From an uncultured Myxococcales bacterium (GTDB taxonomy: Bacteria; Myxococcota_A; UBA9042; CAIXZC01): 56,402 bases of DNA. Below are positions 42,885-50,371 of this stretch, in pieces. Under the pieces are notes generated by a model. It was not told where the DNA came from and did no database searches. It worked only from the letters and a program-made list of their open reading frames with translations. Both the position numbers and the translations under genes were made by a program. Within the stretch, counting starts at the first letter, position 1, and each line of letters opens with the position of its first letter. The stretch spans positions 1 through 56,402 of the forward strand of contig CAITUV010000083.1 in NCBI GenBank assembly GCA_903895725.1, given 5' to 3'.

Positions 42885-44861
42885 CTGGATTTCCGCATCC
42901 GCTCCGAATTCGGCCCGGCCGGTGACCAGCCTGCTGCGATCGAGCAGCTCGTGCAGGGAGCGCTTGCAGGCCAACCGCACCAGGTGCTGCTCGGAGTCAC
43001 GGGGTCGGGCAAGACGTTTACCGTCGCCAACGTCATCCAGCGACTCGGGCGACCGACCCTCGTGCTGGCCCACAACAAGACCCTGGCTGCCCAGCTCTTC
43101 CGTGAGTTCCGGGAGCTGTTCCCGGACAACGCCGTGGAGTACTTCGTCAGCTACTACGACTACTATCAGCCCGAAGCCTACGTTCCCACCACGGATACCT
43201 ATATCGCCAAGGAGACCTCGATCAACGACGAGATCGACCGACTCCGTCACTCGGCAACCCGGGCAATCCTGGAGCGGCGCGACACGATCGTCGTGGCCAG
43301 CGTGTCGTGCATCTTCGCCATGGGTTCCCCCGGGGAGTACCGGCGCATGGTGCGGGAGGTGCGCGTCGGACAGGAGCTGCCTCCGGAAGCGCTGGCAGAG
43401 GCCCTGGCCGCGATGCAGTACGAGCGGGAGCAGTTCGACTTCCATCGCGGGACCTTCCGCTGGCGCGGGGACACGGTGGAGCTCTTCCCCGCATGGGAGG
43501 CATCACGGGCCCTGCGGGTCTCCTGGTTCGGGGACATGGTGGAGAGCATCGAAGAGGTCGACCCCCTGACCGGGACGAAGCTGGCAACGCTCGACAGGGC
43601 CCTGATCCTGGCCAACACCCACTACGTCACGTCCCGCGAGGTCATCGACCGTGCCATGGGCGAAATCCGCAGGGAGCTCAAGGTCCGCGTCGCCCAGCTC
43701 TCCGACATGGGCAAGCCGCACTACGCCGAGCGGCTCGAGCAGCGGGTCTCCTATGATCTCGAGCTGCTCGAGGTATCCGGGCACTGCCCCGGAATCGAGA
43801 ACTACTCGCGGTTCCTGGACGGGAGGAAGCCGGGAGCCATCCCGTGGACCCTGCTCGACTACTTTCCCCGGGATTTCCTCTGCATCGTCGACGAGAGCCA
43901 CGTGACCCTCCCGCAGATCCAGGGGATGTACAAGGGAGACCGCTCGCGAAAGCAGACCCTCGTGGACTACGGCTTCCGGTTGCCGTCCGCCCTGGATAAC
44001 CGTCCGCTCACTTTCGAAGAGTGGCTGTCCAGGACCGGCCAGATCATCCACATATCCGCCACCCCGGGCGACTTCGAGGTCCGCTCCGCCTCGGGCCGGG
44101 TCGTCGAGCAGATTGTCCGGCCGACGGGGCTCCTCGACCCGGTCATGGAGGTGCGCCCGGCCCGCACCCAGGTCGAAGACCTCCTGCCCGAAATCCGCCT
44201 CCGGGTCGAGAAGAAGCAGCGTGTCCTCGTCGCCACCCTGACCAAGCGCATGGCCGAGGATCTGACCGAGTTCCTGCGCGAGCAGGGCATCTCCGCCGCC
44301 TATCTACACGCGGATATTGACACGCTCGAGCGCATGGAGCTGCTGCACGCGCTGCGGGAAGGGCGGTTCGACGTGCTGGTCGGGATCAACCTCCTCCGGG
44401 AGGGGCTCGACCTTCCGGAAGTGTCGCTGGTCACCGTGCTCGATGCGGACAAGGAGGGATTCCTGCGGGGCGAGAGGAGCCTGATCCAGGTGTCGGGTCG
44501 GGCCGCCCGCAACGTGGACGGCAAGGTGATCCTGTATGCCGACCACGTGACCGGCTCCATGGCCGCTGCGCTGGCCGAGGCGGATCGCCGGCGCCGCATC
44601 CAGGAGGCGCACAACCAGGCCCACGGGATCATCCCGCGGACGGTCAGCAAGCCGCTCATGCCGATGCCCCGGACCGGACTGGCCGACCGGGCCGCCTCCG
44701 GAGGGGACCGGGAGGCCGACTGGAACGAGGACGTGATCCTCAAGGAAATTGAAGCGCTCCGTCGCCAGATGAAGGAGTCGGCCAAGAGGCTCGAATTCGA
44801 GCGGGCCGCTGAGCTGCGTGACGCAATCCAGACGCTGCAGGAGCTGATCGTGAAATCGTAG
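42885..44861 (+). CDS. uvrB: UvrABC system protein B
   Basis: A 658-residue protein of normal UvrB length. It has Walker A GVTGSGKT (residues 37-44), a YFVSYYDYYQPEAYVP hairpin region, the DESH box, helicase motifs (RVLVATLTKRMAEDL, GINLLREGLDLPEV, QVSGRAARN) and the C-terminal UVR domain (KRLEFERAAELRD). It loads onto damaged DNA and recruits UvrC. The conserved start DFRIRSEFGPAGDQP lies before the first ATG/GTG in frame; the only start-like codon ahead of it is CTG 42885, with AGGGGG 6 bases upstream. GTG 42951 would delete part of the conserved N-terminus. It follows the diguanylate cyclase stop by 9 bases. Confidence 0.95.
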   Translation: MDFRIRSEFGPAGDQPAAIEQLVQGALAGQPHQVLLGVTGSGKTFTVANVIQRLGRPTLVLAHNKTLAAQLFREFRELFPDNAVEYFVSYYDYYQPEAYVPTTDTYIAKETSINDEIDRLRHSATRAILERRDTIVVASVSCIFAMGSPGEYRRMVREVRVGQELPPEALAEALAAMQYEREQFDFHRGTFRWRGDTVELFPAWEASRALRVSWFGDMVESIEEVDPLTGTKLATLDRALILANTHYVTSREVIDRAMGEIRRELKVRVAQLSDMGKPHYAERLEQRVSYDLELLEVSGHCPGIENYSRFLDGRKPGAIPWTLLDYFPRDFLCIVDESHVTLPQIQGMYKGDRSRKQTLVDYGFRLPSALDNRPLTFEEWLSRTGQIIHISATPGDFEVRSASGRVVEQIVRPTGLLDPVMEVRPARTQVEDLLPEIRLRVEKKQRVLVATLTKRMAEDLTEFLREQGISAAYLHADIDTLERMELLHALREGRFDVLVGINLLREGLDLPEVSLVTVLDADKEGFLRGERSLIQVSGRAARNVDGKVILYADHVTGSMAAALAEADRRRRIQEAHNQAHGIIPRTVSKPLMPMPRTGLADRAASGGDREADWNEDVILKEIEALRRQMKESAKRLEFERAAELRDAIQTLQELIVKS

Positions 44862-44877
44862 GCTGGCTCACCTGCCG

Positions 44878-46626
44878 CTACTGCAGCAGACCGACCAGCT
44901 GCTTCAGCCACAGGTGAAGCGCTGTATTGGCCATCGAAAGATCCGGCTCGACGAACTCCGGATCCCCGGTTCCCATGGGCGGGAAGTGGTGATCGACAGC
45001 GAGGAATCCGCTCCAGCTCGGGTCTTCCCATACCAGGTACGGGAGGGGAGAGGGGTATCCGTCCGCAGCCATCTCGTGCGGTGTCCCGTCAAAGTGTGGG
45101 GCATCCACCAGCTCCGATTCCTGGGTACACAAAAAACCTTTGGCCGCAAGCGGGGCTCCGGTACCCGCGGTCTCGCCCGGGCATTCCCACTCCATCCAGA
45201 AGTCCGCCGGGCCTTGCGGATCGGGCGACTTCATGAGCAGGGGAAGGAGGGTCCGCAGCCCGGTCGGCTGGCTGGCCAGCGTCCCGTAGTCGAAGCCCAC
45301 GCTGTCCTGGAACATGAGGACCAGGAGCGTCGTGACCTGGCCGGGCTGAAGGCCGGACACGTCGAGGGGGATCTCCACCGGCATGAACTTCAGCACGTCG
45401 AGTCGTGCGGCGAGTCCGAGCAGCGTTCCCAGCTGAATGGCGGGCCCAGCGGAGAACGGTACCACCTGGCCCGGCAACTGCATCTGCTCCAGCAATGCCT
45501 TCGAACTCTCGATGAGCTCGGGCGAAAAGGCAATCTCGAGCGGGACCTCCTCCAGCGTGGCAAAATCGACCTGGTTGTGGACCACCAGGACCACGTCATC
45601 CCCATCCCAGGTCACGGAGATGGCCTCCCCGGCCTCCTCTTCCGCACTGAGCTCCTCCAGCAGCGCCAGCCCCTCCATGAGGTTTGCCCCGGCATCCACC
45701 ATGTGCTTCATGCCGGCATCGAACAGCTCCTTCCCGTCCTCCTCGCGAAGCGTGAAGAAGCGCTCGTCCGAGGCGATGAGGTGCCCCAGGAGATCCAGGA
45801 TGGTGAACAGGTCGAGCCCCTCGTCGCTGGCCTTCATCCCGGCATACGCGGCCGACAGCAGGTCGCTGTGGAAGTCCTGGGCCGCCAGAAGCTCGGTGAA
45901 CCAGAGGAAGAAGGCGTTGGATCCGGCCAGGAGGCGCACGTCGGCCAGGTCGAACTTGCCTCTCAACACGAGACTCGGGCGCGTCTGAACGTAGATGGGC
46001 ACCCCCTCGATGTCGAAGCGGAAATCGATCTCCTGGATGGCGGAGAAGCCCACTTCGGCCTCGGCAAACCCCTGGCGCAGGAAGAGGAATATTTCGTGGA
46101 CCTGCTCGACGAGTTGGTCATTCTGCGATTCGGGGTCGGAGCGGGTCCCGGAGCCGGCTCCGTAGCTCGAGAACTGGCTCGGCAGCGTGAGCACCATGGA
46201 CAGGAGCTCGAGGGCGCTCACATAGTGGGACAGAGCGGCCCCGAAGATCGCATCCCGGTTCTCCGGAGCCAGTGCCCGTGCCTCTTCGAACTTCTTGGCT
46301 GCGATGCCCGGCTCCGCGTTGGAAAGCCAGTACTTCCCTTCATCGATCAGAGCCTGCACCTCCGGCAGGACCGCATCGGGCAGTACGTCGCCGTCGAACG
46401 GGGGCGCGTCCGGCCGTACATCGACGCCGGTCAGGTCCGACCCGGAGGCGTCGGGCAGCCGGGCATCCTCGTCGGGACCTCGCCCGTCCAGATCCGGGCG
46501 CAACGCATCCGACGCAGTCCCGTCCGGAGCGTTTCCAGGGGCGGAATCCCCGCAGGCGGAGGCCAACGAACCCAGGACCACCAGGGCCGGCAGCATCAGG
46601 AGTGTTCCGGTGCGTGTCGTCTTCAT
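44878..46626 (-). CDS. Lipoprotein of unknown function with TPR-like N-region
   Basis: A 582-residue protein. ATG 46626 overlaps the TGA of the previous gene (ATGA). The signal ends LGSLASAC, then an Asp-rich tether. Residues about 90-150 resemble a TPR-type helical repeat (GIAAKKFEEARALAPENRDA). The remaining 430 residues are helical and acidic with no family I recognise. Last gene of the four-gene operon; it converges with uvrB with 16 bases between the stops. Confidence 0.75.
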   Translation of the reverse strand: MKTTRTGTLLMLPALVVLGSLASACGDSAPGNAPDGTASDALRPDLDGRGPDEDARLPDASGSDLTGVDVRPDAPPFDGDVLPDAVLPEVQALIDEGKYWLSNAEPGIAAKKFEEARALAPENRDAIFGAALSHYVSALELLSMVLTLPSQFSSYGAGSGTRSDPESQNDQLVEQVHEIFLFLRQGFAEAEVGFSAIQEIDFRFDIEGVPIYVQTRPSLVLRGKFDLADVRLLAGSNAFFLWFTELLAAQDFHSDLLSAAYAGMKASDEGLDLFTILDLLGHLIASDERFFTLREEDGKELFDAGMKHMVDAGANLMEGLALLEELSAEEEAGEAISVTWDGDDVVLVVHNQVDFATLEEVPLEIAFSPELIESSKALLEQMQLPGQVVPFSAGPAIQLGTLLGLAARLDVLKFMPVEIPLDVSGLQPGQVTTLLVLMFQDSVGFDYGTLASQPTGLRTLLPLLMKSPDPQGPADFWMEWECPGETAGTGAPLAAKGFLCTQESELVDAPHFDGTPHEMAADGYPSPLPYLVWEDPSWSGFLAVDHHFPPMGTGDPEFVEPDLSMANTALHLWLKQLVGLLQ

Positions 46627-48995
46627 CGGTCCGACCACTTCGCATAGGGGGGAGGATTCTCGTCACCGCGCATGATGCGCCACAGGATGTAGCCCATTCC
46701 CGGAGCTTCGTCCGGCTCTGACAGGTCGAGCAGCTCGCTCTCGGTCTGCATTCGAGCCCCATCCTGATTCATCTCCTCGGGAATCAGCCGCGGAAGCCCC
46801 TCGTAGGGAGTCGGGTCCGCCACGTCCGCTTCCTGGCCGCTCCGGAAGATGTCGTACATGGGGGGAGCGAACGCGTCGTTCTTGTGCATCGGCGGGACTC
46901 GAAGCAGCATGCCGATGGTCCGGTACAGCGCAGGAATCGAGTAGTGGACGCTCGACGTGAACTCGGTGCGGATCCACGGTCCGGCCGCCACGCAGATGCT
47001 CCGGTGGCTGTGGACGTGATCGCCTCCCCATCCCTGCGGATCGTCTTCGATGATGAAGATGACGGTCTCCTCCCAGTGCTCCGAGTGGGAGATGGCGTCG
47101 ACGATCATGCCCGTTGCCTCGTCGTTGTCCGCCACCATCGACGCGGGGGTCGGGAAGCCCTTCTTGGAGCCTGCCGTGTGGTCGTTGGGGAGCGCGACGT
47201 ACACGAACTCCGGGAAGATGCCCAGGTTGAGCTCCCGGATGAACTCCTCCGCCTTCCAGACGTCCCGGATGGCCATGTTGAAGTACGGGAACTTGAAGTC
47301 GATGAAGTCTGCGTAAAGGTCGAACATGTCCTTGGTGAAGCTCTCGAACTCCCCGTAGTTGCGGAAGGTCACCCCCTGCTCGAAGAGATGGTCGAACACG
47401 CTGTGCTCTCCGATGATCGCGGACGGGTCGTAGCCTCCCAGAACGATTTGAGCCAGGTCGCTGGGGTAGAGCTTTTCGAAGAAGTCATTGCAGTCGGCCT
47501 GCGTGGTCCAGGTGTGGCCCTGGAAGGATTCCTGGGCATCCGCGTAGTAGTTGTCGAGGTTCACGAAGCGCCGGGCAAGCTCGTGGAGGTTGGGGGTGTA
47601 CTGCTCGCCGAACACCACGAGGGCCGGGTCACCGTTTCCCCGTTCGAAGTCGCCCATCACGGCATCGTAGGTCTTGTTCTCCCGCACGATGAGCACCACG
47701 TGGCGGACCACCGGCTCCGCCAACGGGTCGAGCGGGAGTGGGACCGGATCGGGGCAGGTGCCGTCCCAGAACTCGAGGGTGCGCCCGAGGTTCGCATCGG
47801 CCGTCGCAGTCCACTCTTCAAGCTGCTCGGGGGGGATGGGCAGCCCGATGAGAGAGACCACCGAGGCCTCGTTCTTGAGCTTGGTGGCTCCGCCCCATCC
47901 CTTGGAGGAGCAGACTGCCAGCTTCGTCCCGTCCGCCGAGAGCGCCAGGCCCGTGGGGTAGTGCCCCGTCGGGATCGCTCCAACCCGGCTGAATCCCTCG
48001 GTCTCGTAGACCTGCACCATGTTGAGGTCTGCAAACGAGACGTAAAGGCGGTTTCCGTCGGCCGAGAGCGCCAGCTCGTTGGGCGAGCCGCCCGCCAGCT
48101 TGCCCGGCGTTCCCGAGATGTCGACCGTTTCGAGGGCCGCCAGCGGCTCGATGGAGAAGACGGAGAGCGACTCCGAGTCGCTGTTCACCACGTAGGCCCG
48201 ATTGCCGGGCTCGTCGAGTGCCAGCCCCATCGGGTTGAGGCCTGTGGGAAGCTCCTCCAGCACCTCTCCGGTCTCGCGGTCGATGAGGGTCAGCGTGTCG
48301 TCGCCCGCATGGGTCACGAGAAGGCGACTGCCGTCCTGGGTGACGGCGAGCCCGTACGGGTAGACTCCCCGAGTCTTGAACTGCCCGACAATCGAGAGGG
48401 TCTGCGAATCGAGCTCCCAGCCGAGGCTGTTGGAGGACGATACCACGAACAGCGAGTCGCCTGAGGGGGACAACGCGATCGACGTGGGAATCCCAGGCAG
48501 CTCGAGCGTCACGGAAGGAGCCAGGGTTCCCCCCTCGGCCGGGTCGAGACGGGACACGGTCCCGCGGGCGGCCTGTGCGGTGAACACGGCACCGTCGGCC
48601 CCCACTGCGATCCCGCGGAATCCTCCGGTATCAGGGAGGGTCTGGAGAACCTGGCCGGTCGACGTATCGACCACCTCCATGGCGTAGATTCCGCTGTGGA
48701 CCACGTAGGCCCTGGAGCCGTCCGGCGAGAAGGCGGCCGCAATGGGGAAGTAGGGAACGGTGACCAGGGTGCCCACCGGAGAGACGCGGCGCCCCATGGG
48801 CACGATTGCGCTGTTATCCCCCTCGAAACCGGCCGGGGCCGTGGCCTGCTGGTACTGTTCCTCTCCCTGGCAGGTCTGGAGCGGCTGCGGAGTCGTGGTC
48901 GGGGTGCTTTCGGGCTGGCAGGCCACGCTGGACAAGACGAGCAGTACAAAACAGGGACCGACATGGGCAACGGTCCGGGACTTCAGCTCCCGCAT
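46623..48995 (-). CDS. Beta-propeller plus phosphoesterase-family lipoprotein
   Basis: A 790-residue protein starting at ATG 48995 (GGGAGGAG upstream). The signal ends LSSVAC. Residues about 75-400 form a YVTN-type propeller with repeats such as GLALDEPGNRAYVVNSD and LALSADGNRLYVSF. Residues about 435-700 match the phosphoesterase/phospholipase C (alkaline-phosphatase-like) family: VRENKTYDAVMGDFERG, NLDNYYADAQESFQGHTW and EDDPQGWGGDHVHSHR, which hold the usual metal ligands. Such proteins hydrolyse phosphodiesters such as phospholipids outside the cytoplasm. It lies 43 bases downstream of enolase. Confidence 0.85.
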   Translation of the reverse strand: MRELKSRTVAHVGPCFVLLVLSSVACQPESTPTTTPQPLQTCQGEEQYQQATAPAGFEGDNSAIVPMGRRVSPVGTLVTVPYFPIAAAFSPDGSRAYVVHSGIYAMEVVDTSTGQVLQTLPDTGGFRGIAVGADGAVFTAQAARGTVSRLDPAEGGTLAPSVTLELPGIPTSIALSPSGDSLFVVSSSNSLGWELDSQTLSIVGQFKTRGVYPYGLAVTQDGSRLLVTHAGDDTLTLIDRETGEVLEELPTGLNPMGLALDEPGNRAYVVNSDSESLSVFSIEPLAALETVDISGTPGKLAGGSPNELALSADGNRLYVSFADLNMVQVYETEGFSRVGAIPTGHYPTGLALSADGTKLAVCSSKGWGGATKLKNEASVVSLIGLPIPPEQLEEWTATADANLGRTLEFWDGTCPDPVPLPLDPLAEPVVRHVVLIVRENKTYDAVMGDFERGNGDPALVVFGEQYTPNLHELARRFVNLDNYYADAQESFQGHTWTTQADCNDFFEKLYPSDLAQIVLGGYDPSAIIGEHSVFDHLFEQGVTFRNYGEFESFTKDMFDLYADFIDFKFPYFNMAIRDVWKAEEFIRELNLGIFPEFVYVALPNDHTAGSKKGFPTPASMVADNDEATGMIVDAISHSEHWEETVIFIIEDDPQGWGGDHVHSHRSICVAAGPWIRTEFTSSVHYSIPALYRTIGMLLRVPPMHKNDAFAPPMYDIFRSGQEADVADPTPYEGLPRLIPEEMNQDGARMQTESELLDLSEPDEAPGMGYILWRIMRGDENPPPYAKWSDR

Positions 48996-49038
48996 GGTGC
49001 TCCTCCCCGGCCCCGCATCGAGCCGGTGCGTGTTCGGC

Positions 49039-50346
49039 TCAGGCAAGCCTGGCAAACGGTGCCAGGTAGACCGGGTCCACGAGCTGGGACTCGATCCGCA
49101 GCAGCCGGTTGTACTTGGCGCAGCGCTCGGAGCGGGTCACGGAGCCGGTCTTGATCTGTCCGGCCCCGACCGCCACGGCCAGGTCCGCTATGGTCGTGTC
49201 TTCCGTGTCGCCGCTGCGGTGCGAGATGATGGTTCCCATGCCCGCCCGCTGCGCCATGGCAATTGTATCCAGGGTCTCAGAGAGCGTCCCGACCTGGTTG
49301 GGCTTCACCAGGATCGCGTTGGCGGAACGCAACTTGATGCCGCGCTCGAGGTAGCGGGTCTGGGTCACGAAGAGGTCGTCTCCGACGATTTGCACCCGCG
49401 AGCCGACGGCCGCAGTGAGCGCTGCAAACCCGTCCCAGTCGTCCTCGTGGAACGGGTCTTCGATGCTGACGATGGCCGGGAAGCGGCTCAGGAGTCCCTC
49501 ATAGTACTTCACGAGCTCGGCCGTGGTGAGCTCGACCGTCTCGGGGGCGGCATCACGGTCCGGTCGGATGCGGAGCCGATACCGCTCGCAGGTCTTGTCG
49601 AAGAGGTGGCTGCCAGCCACGTCCAGGGCCAGGCCGAAGTGATTGTGAACCTCGTAGCCGGCCTTGCGGATGGCCTCCTGCAGCAGCTCGATGGCCTGCT
49701 CGTTGCAGTCGAGGCACGGGGCAAATCCCCCCTCGTCGCCGTAGGAAGTCGAGGCCGACAGCTCCTCCAGCTTCTCTCGCAGCCGGCCAAACACTTCGCA
49801 CGTGGCTCGAATCGCGTCGCAGAACGAGGCAAAGCCGGTCGGCACCAGCATGAACTCCTGGATGTCCAGGTTGTTGGCCGCGTGGCCACCGCCGTTGATC
49901 ACGTTGACGAGCGGCACCGGGAGACGCCGGGCAAGCTTGCCCCCGAGATACTCGTAGAGACCGATGCCCTGCGACTCGGCTGCGGCATGGGCGACGGCCA
50001 GCGAGGCCCCCAGGATGGAGTTGCCTCCAATGGTCTCCCGCCGCTCGCTGGAGTCGAGCCCCATGAGCACGCCATCGATGAGGCGCTGGTCTCGGGCATC
50101 CAGGCCGATCAGCTCGGGAGCGATGAGCTCGTTGACGTTGCGGACAGCATTCTGGGTCCCCTTGCCACGGAACCTGGCCGGATCTCCGTCCCGAAGCTCC
50201 CGGACTTCCCGCCTCCCGGTGGTCTTGCCCGACGGAACCATGGCTCGTCCCATGATGCCCGTGGACAGGTAGACCTCCACTTCCACGGTGGGCTCTCCCC
50301 TGGAATCCAGCACTTCGCGACCGAGGACTTCGACGATCTCGGACAT
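49039..50346 (-). CDS. eno: Enolase (phosphopyruvate hydratase)
   Basis: 435 residues, normal length. The signature ILVKPNQVGTLSET, INGGGHAANNLDIQEFML, YGDEGGFAP, GDDLFVTQ, SHRSGDTEDT and QIKTGS are all present, so the catalytic Lys, Glu and metal ligands are kept. The mobile loop that usually reads SGASTG is SGKTTG here (near residues 39-44), an unusual change next to the active site. It catalyses 2-phosphoglycerate to phosphoenolpyruvate. It sits between a membrane glycosyltransferase gene (24 bases) and a surface lipoprotein gene (43 bases), not with other glycolytic genes. Confidence 0.96.
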   Translation of the reverse strand: MSEIVEVLGREVLDSRGEPTVEVEVYLSTGIMGRAMVPSGKTTGRREVRELRDGDPARFRGKGTQNAVRNVNELIAPELIGLDARDQRLIDGVLMGLDSSERRETIGGNSILGASLAVAHAAAESQGIGLYEYLGGKLARRLPVPLVNVINGGGHAANNLDIQEFMLVPTGFASFCDAIRATCEVFGRLREKLEELSASTSYGDEGGFAPCLDCNEQAIELLQEAIRKAGYEVHNHFGLALDVAGSHLFDKTCERYRLRIRPDRDAAPETVELTTAELVKYYEGLLSRFPAIVSIEDPFHEDDWDGFAALTAAVGSRVQIVGDDLFVTQTRYLERGIKLRSANAILVKPNQVGTLSETLDTIAMAQRAGMGTIISHRSGDTEDTTIADLAVAVGAGQIKTGSVTRSERCAKYNRLLRIESQLVDPVYLAPFARLA

Positions 50347-50371
50347 GGCGCTCCCCCTCTCACGAGCTGCG

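Noticed and set aside
44914..46647. 577-residue open frame opposite the 582-residue lipoprotein
   Set aside because: Shadow composition; the minus-strand gene has an ATGA-coupled start and lipobox.
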